From assembly GCF_001447195.1 (NCBI RefSeq), contig NZ_LFRI01000561.1:1-64000 (forward strand): a stretch of 64,000 nt of DNA, in the 5' to 3' direction. Below, piece after piece: positions 1-7,154 of the stretch. The position numbers and the translations under genes were made by a program. Position 1 is the stretch's first letter. Every line of letters starts with the position of its first letter. The notes below the pieces were generated by a model, which did no database searches, was not told the DNA's origin, and saw nothing but the letters and a program-made list of their open reading frames with translations. The stretch comes from Aquabacterium parvum (lineage in GTDB: Bacteria > Pseudomonadota > Gammaproteobacteria > Burkholderiales > Burkholderiaceae_C).

Positions 1-247
1 CTGGTCGTGCATGAAGTCCATTGACCACACCTGATTGATGGCCTCTGGTACCGATAGCGGCTGTGGCTTGTCGCGCACCAGGCGCTTGCGTGGCTTGATG
101 CGCAGGTTCAGCTCCAGCTCCCTGTAGATGCGGTACGCGCTTGAGCGCCTCGATGATCTGGCTGTCGGTGAATCGGGACTTCTTCATGGTAGAAATTTTC
201 CTTCGAAAACTTCTACTTCTCACTGCGCTGGTTTTGAGGGGGGATTA
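1..247 (-). mobile_element. IS3-family insertion sequence, internally deleted remnant
   Basis: Read on the minus strand, an OrfA start (MKKSRFTDSQIIEALK) begins at 187. After about 17 codons, near 139, the sequence switches frame to the middle of an IS3-type OrfB, including NQVWSMDFMHDQ just before the integrase catalytic core, and runs off the left edge. The rest of OrfA and the start of OrfB are missing, so the element has an internal deletion and cannot make transposase. A terminal-repeat-like stretch (GAGGGGGGATTACC, about 233-246) marks the probable end, right beside a second transposase fragment that it appears to have interrupted. The family call rests on recognisable protein motifs; the exact IS is not identified. 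Confidence 0.8.
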
Positions 248-250
248 CCG

Positions 251-595
251 GAGCAGGCGTTGATTGCTCGCTACGGCTGCCTGGGCAAAGTCAGGCACCC
301 GTTCTTGCTGAGGTCAGACAACGGACTGGTGTTCACCAGCCGCAGCTACACGGCCCTGGTCAAGAGCTATGGGCTGCAGCAGGAGTTCATCACACCGTAC
401 AGCCCGGAGCAAAACGGCATGGTCGAACGCGTGATCAGAACGCTCAAAGACCAGTGCGTGCACCGCCACCGGTTCGAGACCCTGCAACACGCCAGCCGCG
501 TGATCGCAGACTGGATCGGCTTTTACAACCACCGGCGCCCTCACCAAGCGCTGGGCATGAAGACCCCCGCTGAGGCTTATGCTTTAGCAGCCTGA
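251..595 (+). pseudogene. IS3-family transposase OrfB, C-terminal fragment
   Basis: This frame encodes the last 114 residues of an IS3-family OrfB (rve/DDE integrase fold). It keeps SDNGLVF with the second catalytic Asp, SPEQNGMVERVIRTLK with the catalytic Glu, and the usual ending NHRRPHQALGMKTPAEA. The N-terminal part, including the first catalytic Asp, is absent. The fragment begins exactly where the neighbouring opposite-strand IS remnant ends, so it was probably split by that insertion. An open frame from 128 joins both pieces but is chimeric. The IS right end probably lies in about 600-636, but no inverted repeat could be confirmed. Confidence 0.85.
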
Positions 596-680
596 CCTGT
601 GCAGAAACCGCTGGGTCAATACAGGCAACGCCTCATCAGCTATCGTTCGCACTGGACCAACACAAAAGGGCAGTGGATTC

Positions 681-947
681 ATGAACCCAGCAATCAAGGC
701 AGCCGCGATGACTGGCGCCATCGTTCTTGCGGCAATTGCCCTCAACCCCTCTGCCCAAAGGCACAGAGATCAGATCAAGGCGGCGGTCGCAGAGCGCAGC
801 CCCTTGGCGGGAATCCTGGGCGTCGGGGCGTTGACGGCGTTCGCCAGCAACTATCACTCGGTTGGCGTGGCCTCTTACACAAGCATCCAAGACAAAACCG
901 TCTCGGTTGGCCTTTTGGGCATGGTCTTCGTGCTTGATTCGCACTGA
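681..947 (+). CDS. small DUF4359-like protein
   Basis: An 88-residue protein of unknown function. It has an N-terminal hydrophobic segment (residues 5-21) ending in NPS, a polar stretch with basic residues, then a hydrophobic C-terminal half with a G-rich segment (ILGVGAL) and a final VGLLGMVFVL. This layout (TM anchor, NPS, short C-terminal beta-rich part) resembles the small DUF4359 proteins of proteobacteria, which probably sit in the membrane with a periplasmic tail. The start is the first ATG, preceded by an AAAGGG-containing stretch. The gene lies between IS debris and other small orphan genes and shows no functional link to them. Confidence 0.55.
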   Translation: MNPAIKAAAMTGAIVLAAIALNPSAQRHRDQIKAAVAERSPLAGILGVGALTAFASNYHSVGVASYTSIQDKTVSVGLLGMVFVLDSH

Positions 948-986
948 CCGGTCCACGCCGAAAACTCAAAGATACCTGGAAACTTC

Positions 987-1298
987 ATGGGACAAGCCAA
1001 GCTACGCGGCACACCAGAGCAACGCAAACAAGCTGCCATCGAGCGGCAACTGTCACTGCGGCCGAAACACATCGTCTGCAACAACTGCAAGGCGGAGCTC
1101 ACCGAAATGATCCCGATGGACATTTCGGGCATGCGCGGCATCGAGGCGGCATTCGCCGCACATTGCCCGCATTGCTCACACGACACCTATGCCATCAAAG
1201 GCGAGCGAGAGGCCGTGGCAAACATGCACATGGCCATCGAAGATGCCACGGGCACCGAGGCGCAGGTCGGGGTCGTGCCGGCTGCCAACAAACGATGA
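987..1298 (+). CDS. small zinc-ribbon protein, hypothetical
   Basis: A 103-residue soluble protein. The N-terminus is basic (MGQAKLRGTPEQRKQA). Residues about 31-63 contain two CxxC knuckles, CNNC and CPHC, about 26 residues apart, a pattern typical of a structural zinc ribbon. The tail is acidic to neutral with no recognised catalytic motif. Proteins starting 'MGQAKxRGT' are common, uncharacterised proteins in beta-proteobacteria. The gene is the second in a run of small same-strand genes with separate spacing, so an operon is not obvious. A nucleic-acid- or protein-binding role is only a guess from the zinc ribbon. Confidence 0.6.
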   Translation: MGQAKLRGTPEQRKQAAIERQLSLRPKHIVCNNCKAELTEMIPMDISGMRGIEAAFAAHCPHCSHDTYAIKGEREAVANMHMAIEDATGTEAQVGVVPAANKR

Positions 1299-1343
1299 GC
1301 CTGCGCACACCGCGCACAAATTCACCCCAGTCAGAGGTCTTTC

Positions 1344-1736
1344 ATGAAGCTTGGCTACACCATCGTCTATGTGCCGGATGTGTCGGCTTCGCTGGCGTTC
1401 TTCGAGAACGCATTTGGTCTGAAGCGAAAGTTTCTCCACGAGAGCGGCACCTACGGTGAGCTGGACACCGGTGCCACCACCTTGTCTTTCGCCGCGCACG
1501 AGCTGGGTGACATGAACTTTCCTGGCGGTCACGTGCACGCGGACAAATCCTTGCAGCCGTTGGGCTTTGAAATTGCGCTGGTGACCGAGCAGGTGTCAGC
1601 AGCCCACGCTCGCGCGCTCCTCGCCGGGGCCACCGAGCTCGCTGCACCAAAGCTCAAGCCTTGGGGTCAGACGGTCTCGTATGTGCGCTGCCCAGATGGG
1701 GTGCTCGTCGAGCTTTGCTCCCCCATCAGCAACTGA
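1344..1736 (+). CDS. VOC-family (glyoxalase/bleomycin-resistance fold) protein
   Basis: A 130-residue single-domain protein of the vicinal oxygen chelate superfamily. The start (MKLGYTIVYVPDVSASLAFFENAFGL) is the classic first beta-alpha-beta module. The second module ends with SYVRCPDGVLVELCSP, where the Glu in VEL is the usual metal ligand. The length matches one VOC domain pair. Members include glyoxalase I, dioxygenases and fosfomycin/bleomycin resistance proteins; nothing here identifies the substrate. It is flanked by small hypothetical genes and is probably expressed alone. Confidence 0.75.
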   Translation: MKLGYTIVYVPDVSASLAFFENAFGLKRKFLHESGTYGELDTGATTLSFAAHELGDMNFPGGHVHADKSLQPLGFEIALVTEQVSAAHARALLAGATELAAPKLKPWGQTVSYVRCPDGVLVELCSPISN

Positions 1737-1797
1737 GCGGCGCCAGCGCGGGCCCGCTGCAGTGGTAAGGTGGGGGACACCAACCGGAGAGCATCCC

Positions 1798-1947
1798 ATG
1801 GCCAAGCCCAACTACCAGTTCGAGAAGCGTCAGCGGGAACAGCAAAAAAAGCAGAAGAAGGCCGAAAAAGCCCAGCGCAAAGCCCTTCCGGCACAGACCG
1901 AGCCATCAGCCACCGACTTCCCTGTTCAGGCACCTGCCGCCGAATGA
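1798..1947 (+). CDS. 49-residue lysine/glutamine-rich protein
   Basis: A small ORF starting MAKPNYQFEKRQRE. Residues 9-28 are almost all Lys, Arg, Gln, Glu and Ala (KKQKKAEKAQRK), followed by a Pro/Ala-rich neutral tail. The MAKPNYQFEKRQRE start is familiar from very small uncharacterised Burkholderiales proteins. The ATG is chosen because the family begins there; an upstream frame extension overlaps the preceding VOC gene. The composition suggests a charged helix that binds RNA, DNA or ribosomes, but this is inference. It sits 27 bases before a second tiny basic protein gene. Confidence 0.6.
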   Translation: MAKPNYQFEKRQREQQKKQKKAEKAQRKALPAQTEPSATDFPVQAPAAE

Positions 1948-1974
1948 ACACAGGTCTTTGAAAAGGAGTGCACC

Positions 1975-2121
1975 ATGGCCAAAGGCGAACAGCGCAGCAA
2001 CAAGATGATCAAGAAGCCGAAGAAGGACACCAGCGCGCCCAAAGATTCGGCTTCCGTCTCGACCCGGCCCGTTGCACCGACCACGACGGTCATGCCCAAG
2101 GGCAAGTTGAAGAACAAATAG
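1975..2121 (+). CDS. 48-residue basic protein
   Basis: A 48-codon ORF starting MAKGEQRSNKMIKKPKKDTS and ending in PKGKLKNK. A strong ribosome-binding site (AAAAGGAG, 1960-1967) lies 7 bases before the ATG. The protein is rich in Lys, Ser, Thr and Pro and looks disordered. Short proteins beginning MAKGxQRSNKExKKPKK recur in proteobacteria without known function. With the preceding 49-residue gene it forms a tandem of tiny basic proteins, probably co-transcribed. Confidence 0.65.
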   Translation: MAKGEQRSNKMIKKPKKDTSAPKDSASVSTRPVAPTTTVMPKGKLKNK

Positions 2122-2164
2122 CTTCGGACAGGCCTGTTGGCCCTGAAGTGTCAGAATCGCGGCC

Positions 2165-3127
2165 ATGCATGCCTTGCTGGACGCCATCTCCCGACTCGAA
2201 CGCCCAACCGATGCCCAGCGCGTCTTCCATGGTCGAGGGGGCTTGCACCCTGGCAGCGAGCAATGGTCGCTGGACGCCTACGCACCAGTCTGGTTGCTGA
2301 CCAGCCACCAGCCCGTCTCTGATAGCGATCTCGACGCCGTGCTCGAGGCGCTGCGTGGACGCTGGTCGGTGCTGGCGCCGTCAGAGCCACTCAATTGCGT
2401 GTTTCAGCTTCGCCAGGAGGCTCGATCGGAGACCCGGGTGTTGTCTGGCGATGTGCCCGACCCGCACACCGTGAGCGAGGGCCCGGTTCGCTTTCGTGTG
2501 CACCTGCCAAGGGGCCTGAACCACGGGCTGTTCCTGGACATGGCAGCTGGCCGTCAATGGGTTCGCGATCGCATGCAGGCTCAGCCTGGTGCGCGGGTGC
2601 TCAACCTGTTCGCCTACACCTGCGCCTTCTCGGTGGTGGCCATGCAGGCAGGCGCCTCGCAGGTGGTCAACGTGGACATGGCGGGCAGTGCACTGAACAT
2701 CGGCAAGCAGAACCACGCGCTCAATGGCCTGGGCCAAGGTGCGAGTTTCCTGCCGCACGACATCTTCAGCTCATGGGGCAAGTTGCGCAGAAGCGGCCCT
2801 CATGACCTGGTCATCGTGGACCCGCCTGCTTACCAAAAAGGCAGCTTCGTGGCCGAGAAGGACTATGTGCGCCTGATGCGCCGCCTGCCTGACTTGCTGG
2901 CCCCAGGAGGCCACGCGATGCTCTGCTTGAACTCAACCAAGCTGGAGACAAGCTTTCTGCTTGACCTCATGCAGGAGGCTGCACCGTCCCTGCGCTTTGT
3001 CGAGCGCCTGGCCAACCCGCGAGCGTTCGACGACGCCTCACCCGAGCGCGCCTTGAAGGTGCTGATCTTTCAGGCGCCCACCGAAGAACCGGGCGGGGAT
3101 GAAGCCCGCCCGGGTCACATGCCATGA
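2165..3127 (+). CDS. class I SAM-dependent methyltransferase (RlmI/RlmK-like, COG1092 type)
   Basis: A 320-residue Rossmann-fold methyltransferase. Motif I is VLNLFAYTCAFSVVAMQAGA, followed by the acidic SAM-binding residue in VNVDMAGSAL. The catalytic-region motif IVDPPAYQKGSF fits 23S rRNA methyltransferases and their relatives. The N-terminal 110 residues are less conserved, and a PUA domain as in RlmI is not evident, so the target RNA is uncertain. The stop overlaps the next gene by 4 bases (ATGA), so the two are translationally coupled. Confidence 0.75.
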   Translation: MHALLDAISRLERPTDAQRVFHGRGGLHPGSEQWSLDAYAPVWLLTSHQPVSDSDLDAVLEALRGRWSVLAPSEPLNCVFQLRQEARSETRVLSGDVPDPHTVSEGPVRFRVHLPRGLNHGLFLDMAAGRQWVRDRMQAQPGARVLNLFAYTCAFSVVAMQAGASQVVNVDMAGSALNIGKQNHALNGLGQGASFLPHDIFSSWGKLRRSGPHDLVIVDPPAYQKGSFVAEKDYVRLMRRLPDLLAPGGHAMLCLNSTKLETSFLLDLMQEAAPSLRFVERLANPRAFDDASPERALKVLIFQAPTEEPGGDEARPGHMP

Positions 3128-3540
3128 GCGAGGAGGCGTCATGGTTGATCGAGCTGGCGGGGTCCGAGATCGCTCGGGTGGAGCAGCATGGCGCAGACCT
3201 CGTGGTGGTCCTGGCTGCGGCCAAGGTCGGCGGGGATCGGCGCCAGTTGGACCCCACACGAAGTGGCGGTCACCTGCTGGGCGTGAGGTGGCACCTGATT
3301 GAAGCAAGCTGGGAGGGTCTGCCATCCAGATTGATCGGTCGCATCGACGAGGCCGAATGGTGCGATGGCTCGAATGCGCACACGGTCACAGGCGTCGTCC
3401 TCGAAGCACCCTCCCGGGGTGATTCGCCCACCTCGCTGACATTGAAGACAGCTTTGGGTGATGCCTTGCTGGTGCACGCCAAAGCCTGGCGGGTCGAGCT
3501 GCCAGCAGACGCTCGTTTCGCGCCTTCCTTGGCTTGCTGA
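3124..3540 (+). CDS. hypothetical protein coupled to the methyltransferase
   Basis: A 138-residue protein starting in an ATGA overlap with the upstream methyltransferase gene, which indicates co-translation. It has alternating beta-strand-like segments (SWLIELAG, DLVVVLAAAKV, HLLGVRWHLIEASW, TVTGVVLEA, SLTLKTALGDALLVHAKAWRVEL), suggesting a small beta-barrel. No cysteine pairs or signal peptide are visible. No family was recognised with confidence. Confidence 0.6.
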   Translation: MSEEASWLIELAGSEIARVEQHGADLVVVLAAAKVGGDRRQLDPTRSGGHLLGVRWHLIEASWEGLPSRLIGRIDEAEWCDGSNAHTVTGVVLEAPSRGDSPTSLTLKTALGDALLVHAKAWRVELPADARFAPSLAC

Positions 3541-3552
3541 CGTGCCCAGGCC

Positions 3553-5772
3553 TCAGGCCATGACGTCGTCCAGCCAACCGGCCAGGGGCATGGGCCTGGC
3601 GAAGAGGTAGCCCTGCAGGCACTGGCAACCGTGGCTGGTCAGGAAAGCGGCCTGCTCTTCGGTCTCGACGCCCTCGGCCACCACGCGCAGACCCAGGTGT
3701 TGCGACACCGACAGGATGGCTTCGACGATGGCCGTGTCGTTGGGATCCGACGGCGTGTCGCGCACGAATGTGCGGTCGATCTTGAGCTCGTACAGCGGCA
3801 GCTTCTTGAGGTAGGCCAGGCTGGAGTAGCCCGTGCCGAAATCGTCGATCGAAAAGCGCAGGCCCAAGGCCACCAGCTCGCCCATGCGCGAGACCGTGTC
3901 TTGCCAGTTCTCGATCAACAGGCCTTCGGTGACCTCCAGGATCAGGCCACGCGCATCGGCGCCGGCTTCTTTGAGCGCGTGCGAGACGCAGTCCACGAAA
4001 TCGGGGCTGCGGAACTGGCGCGGGCTGACGTTGACCGACAGCGTCCACTGCCGGCCCGCCTGCTGCAGCCGAGCCAAAGCCTCGCAGGCTCGCTGCAACA
4101 CCATCTGCCCCAACTGCAGGATCAGCGTGGATTCTTCGGCCAGGGGGATGAAGACGTTGGGCGGCACGTTGCCGCGCTGGGGATGCTGCCAACGCATCAG
4201 CAACTCGCCACCGATGATTCGGCCCTGGGCGTCGACCTGGGGCTGCACGTGCACATCGAACTGCTCACCCGCCAGGGCGAGCTGCAGGTCCTGCTCCATG
4301 GCCAGCCGCTCTTCGACTTCGGACTGCATGGTCGCCTCGAAGAACTCGATGCGGTTGCGCCCGCCCGACTTGGCGCGGTACATGGCGGTGTCGGCTTCGC
4401 GCAGGAGGTCGTCGACGGTGGTGGCGTCACCGCGCGGGAACAAGGTCAAGCCGATGCTGCCGGTGCTGCTGTAGGGGAACCCCGAAACCTCGTAGCGCCC
4501 TTCCAGCACGGTGCGCACCTTCTCGGCCACCAGGCGGGCCTGCCTGGCGGCGACCTCCACATCGGGGTCGAGGTTGCCAACCTGCACGACGAACTCGTCG
4601 CCGCCCAGCCGGGCCACGGTGTCGTCCTGGCGCAGCACGCTGGACAAACGCTGGGCCACCTGCCTGAGCAGGTCGTCGCCGACGGCATGGCCGCGCGCGT
4701 CGTTGATCTGTTTGAAGTTGTCCAGGTCGATGAACAACAAGGCCCCGAGTCGGCCGCAGCGCCGCAAGTGCGCCAGTTCGCGCTCGAGGCGATCGATCAG
4801 CAAGCGGCGGTTGGGCAAGCCGGTGAGCGGGTCGTAGTAGGCCAGGCGGTGAGTGCGCTCCTGGTGCAGCCTTCGCTCGGTGATGTCGGTGATGAAGCCG
4901 TGCCACAGCACACTGCCATCGGGCAGGCGCTCCGGCACCGCGTCACCAAGGCGCCACCTGGTGCCCTGCTGGGGCAGCACGACGCGGTACTCGTGTCGCC
5001 ACGGCAGCATGTTGGTGGCAGAGGTCTCGATGGAATCGAGCACGGCTTGCACGTCCTGCGGGTGGATGCGCGCGATGACGCAGGACGCGTCATGCAGGGC
5101 CTCTTCCGGGTGGACTTCGTACATGTCCCACATGCGCTCGCTGGCGTACGGGAAGCAGCTTCGGCCGTCCGGGTAGAGCCTGAACTGGTAGATGACGCCT
5201 GGCACGCGGTGCGAGAGCTGGCTCAGCAGTTGGGTGCGGTCTTGCAGCTCGTGCAGCAAGGCCTCCAGGCGCGTCGCCTGCCTGCGCAAATTGAGCTGGG
5301 CCATGACCTGCCTGGCAAGCAGGGCCAGGGTCTCGCGCTGGCCAGGGAGCAGACTTCTGGGCTGACGGTCGATGACACACAGGGTACCCAGGGCCGAACC
5401 ATCGTCGGCGACCAGGGGCGCCCCGGCGTAAAAGCGGATGAACGGATCGCCCGTGACCAGCGGGTTGCTGGCGAAACGCGGGTCAGCGCTGGCGTCTTCG
5501 ACCACCATGACATCGGGTTGCCGGATGGCGTGGTCGCAAAAGGCGAAGTCGCGCGGGGTGCTGCAGACATCGATGCCCACTCGGGACTTGAACCACTGCC
5601 GGTCGCGGTCGATGAGGCTGACCAGGGCAATGGGCATGCCCAGGACCTGGGCAGCCAGCTGCGTCAGGTCATCGAAGGCCTGTTCGGGGGGGGTGTCGAG
5701 AACACCGTGGCGAGCCAAGGACGCCAGCCGGCGTTCCTCGTCATCGTTCGTGCTTTTCGGCAAGGCGGACAT
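3553..5772 (-). CDS. GAF-PAS-GGDEF-EAL cyclic-di-GMP signalling protein
   Basis: A 739-residue cytoplasmic protein. It has an N-terminal GAF domain (about 20-165), a PAS domain (about 190-305), a GGDEF domain (about 310-480) and an EAL domain (about 490-735). The GGDEF motif is intact at 390-394, and a product-inhibition I-site RQDD lies five residues before it (381-384). The EAL signature reads ELL rather than EAL at 523-525, but the metal-binding Glu, the later EVTE, DDFGTGYSS, KIDRTF and AEGVET motifs are all present. Both cyclase and phosphodiesterase activity are therefore possible. The ATG at 5772 is chosen; a longer frame to 5916 lacks homology and covers the divergent promoter region. 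Confidence 0.9.
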   Translation of the reverse strand: MSALPKSTNDDEERRLASLARHGVLDTPPEQAFDDLTQLAAQVLGMPIALVSLIDRDRQWFKSRVGIDVCSTPRDFAFCDHAIRQPDVMVVEDASADPRFASNPLVTGDPFIRFYAGAPLVADDGSALGTLCVIDRQPRSLLPGQRETLALLARQVMAQLNLRRQATRLEALLHELQDRTQLLSQLSHRVPGVIYQFRLYPDGRSCFPYASERMWDMYEVHPEEALHDASCVIARIHPQDVQAVLDSIETSATNMLPWRHEYRVVLPQQGTRWRLGDAVPERLPDGSVLWHGFITDITERRLHQERTHRLAYYDPLTGLPNRRLLIDRLERELAHLRRCGRLGALLFIDLDNFKQINDARGHAVGDDLLRQVAQRLSSVLRQDDTVARLGGDEFVVQVGNLDPDVEVAARQARLVAEKVRTVLEGRYEVSGFPYSSTGSIGLTLFPRGDATTVDDLLREADTAMYRAKSGGRNRIEFFEATMQSEVEERLAMEQDLQLALAGEQFDVHVQPQVDAQGRIIGGELLMRWQHPQRGNVPPNVFIPLAEESTLILQLGQMVLQRACEALARLQQAGRQWTLSVNVSPRQFRSPDFVDCVSHALKEAGADARGLILEVTEGLLIENWQDTVSRMGELVALGLRFSIDDFGTGYSSLAYLKKLPLYELKIDRTFVRDTPSDPNDTAIVEAILSVSQHLGLRVVAEGVETEEQAAFLTSHGCQCLQGYLFARPMPLAGWLDDVMA

Positions 5773-5900
5773 GGTCAGTGGCAATGAGTGCACCGATTCT
5801 AGGAATCCTGCCCGGTTTGAAACCGCAAAACAGCACCGGTAAACGCAAGCATGCCCTGATTTTGTGCGGGGCGCCACACCCTGCCCCGGCTGTGGCCGCT

Positions 5901-6815
5901 GTGTATGCTTGTGCATCGACGCCGAACGCCCTCGCAGACCTCTTGCCCATCCTGATCGTCACCATCCTGGCTTTGTTGCTGATTGCCTGGCTCATCTGGC
6001 AGCCACGTCTGGTCACACAACGGCGTGTGCGCCAGCAAGGCCAGGCTTTCCCCCCGGCCTGGCGGGCGATCATCCGGCGCAATGTGCCCCTGGCAGCGTC
6101 CCTGCCTGCGGACCTGCAGGTTCAGCTTCGGCGCCACATCCAGGTCTTCCTGGCGGAAAAGGCATTTGTCGGTTGCCAGGGACAGGTCATCGACGACGAG
6201 GTGCGCGTGACCATCGCGGCGCAGGCCTGCCTGCTGCTGCTCAATCGGCCGAACGACTACTACCCGGCTCTCAGGCAGGTGCTGGTCTACCCGAGTGCGT
6301 TCGAAGTCGACATCGCTCACACCGACGAGATCGGCGTGGTGCAGTCGGGCCGCGACTGGCGGGCAGGCGAGTCATGGCAGGAGGGACAGGTGATCCTGTC
6401 GTGGGAGGACGTGCTGGTTGGCGCCGCCGACCCCGTTGATGGCTGGAACGTGGTCATCCACGAGTTCGCGCACCAGCTGGACTCGGAGGCGGGACTGACC
6501 GATGGCATCCCGGCGCTGCCCAGCGCAGCCCGGCAAGCCAGCTGGTCGAAGGTGATGCAGTCAGAGTTCGAGGCGCTGCTGGCCGCTTTGGATCGCGGGG
6601 AGGAGGACACCTTCCTCGACCCTTATGGCGCCAGCAACCCGGCCGAGTTCTTTGCGGTGGTGACAGAAGCCTTCTTCGAGCAAGGGCTGGAGCTGCGCAC
6701 GCACCACCCAGCGCTGTTCGAAGAGTTGCTGGCTTTTTACTGCGTGGACACCAGCGCCTGGCCGCCACCCCGGGTGCTCAGGCGCCCCGATCTGGCGCAG
6801 CAACAGTCCCCTTGA
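5901..6815 (+). CDS. mtfA: MtfA-like zinc peptidase
   Basis: A membrane-anchored member of the MtfA (DUF980) family. After a short hydrophobic segment (LLPILIVTILALLLIAWLIW) comes the soluble domain with the metallopeptidase motif HEFAHQLDSEAG (HExxH) and the downstream NPAEFFAVVTEAFFE, where the third zinc ligand is expected. In E. coli MtfA binds the repressor Mlc and has aminopeptidase activity. The start is uncertain: the frame is open from 5778, but the AT-richer DNA to about 5870 looks like the divergent promoter region. GTG 5901 is chosen; TTG 5943 just before the hydrophobic segment is also possible. Confidence 0.8.
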   Translation: MYACASTPNALADLLPILIVTILALLLIAWLIWQPRLVTQRRVRQQGQAFPPAWRAIIRRNVPLAASLPADLQVQLRRHIQVFLAEKAFVGCQGQVIDDEVRVTIAAQACLLLLNRPNDYYPALRQVLVYPSAFEVDIAHTDEIGVVQSGRDWRAGESWQEGQVILSWEDVLVGAADPVDGWNVVIHEFAHQLDSEAGLTDGIPALPSAARQASWSKVMQSEFEALLAALDRGEEDTFLDPYGASNPAEFFAVVTEAFFEQGLELRTHHPALFEELLAFYCVDTSAWPPPRVLRRPDLAQQQSP

Positions 6816-6849
6816 TGCTCACTGCGCACGCACCTGGGCGACCAGCTCG

Positions 6850-6882
6850 GCACGTTGGCCCGTGCGCGCACGATGGTGGTGC
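6850..6882 (+). promoter_or_regulatory. candidate NtrC enhancer sites
   Basis: GCAC-N7-GTGC occurs at 6868-6882 (GCACGATGGTGGTGC), the exact spacing of the enterobacterial NtrC consensus including its TGGTGC half. A near copy with N8 lies at 6850-6865. They sit about 30-60 bases upstream of a sigma-54 promoter, which suggests nitrogen-starvation activation of the guanidine operon. The distance is shorter than at classical glnA enhancers, so binding is inferred. Confidence 0.55.
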
Positions 6883-6911
6883 AGGCTGCCCAGCCGAGCC
6901 CGCGCTGGCAC

Positions 6912-6927
6912 TGGCACTCAATTTGCT
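6912..6927 (+). promoter_or_regulatory. sigma-54 promoter of the guanidine operon
   Basis: TGGCACTCAATTTGCT matches the RpoN consensus TGGCAC-R-N4-TTGCW at all fixed positions except the purine after TGGCAC. The -24 GG and -12 GC have canonical spacing. Transcription would begin near 6938, about 40 bases before the riboswitch aptamer. With the NtrC-like sites upstream this indicates nitrogen control. Confidence 0.75.
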
Positions 6928-6978
6928 TACTGACTTGCGAGAGCAGCTCGGACCGCGGTCACCGCTTCAGGGCTGAAT

Positions 6979-7091
6979 GAGCGCTAGGGTTCCGAGTCGG
7001 TGTCACGCCGGCTGTCTGGTCCGAGAGCACTCGGTCGCAACGGCAACAGCGGTGGCGGCTCCACGGAGGGACAAAAGCCCGGGAGGTCCTG
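6979..7091 (+). promoter_or_regulatory. guanidine-I riboswitch (ykkC class)
   Basis: The invariant blocks of the ykkC/guanidine-I aptamer appear in order: CTAGGGTTCCG (6984-6994), CTGGTCCGAGAGC (7016-7028) and ACGGAGGGACAAAAGCCCGG ending about 7082, with a variable hairpin between the second and third. It lies between the sigma-54 promoter and the first operon gene. No U-tract terminator follows. The 3' end (TCCTG, 7087-7091) can pair with CAGGA of the Shine-Dalgarno at about 7142-7146, so control of translation is a reasonable guess. Known members switch genes on when guanidinium binds. Confidence 0.93.
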
Positions 7092-7154
7092 ATGAAGGCG
7101 AAGAGCCGACACCAGAGTCTCTCGTGCTTGTCCCGCCCCTCCAGGAGTCAGACC

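Noticed and set aside
128-595. 155-codon frame as an intact transposase
   Set aside because: It begins in the opposite-strand IS remnant and only the last 114 codons match OrfB; it is a chimera.
3631-5787. 718-codon open frame on the plus strand
   Set aside because: It is antisense to the GGDEF-EAL gene; its composition is rich in His/Gln/Arg as expected from a GC-rich shadow frame and has no domain motifs.
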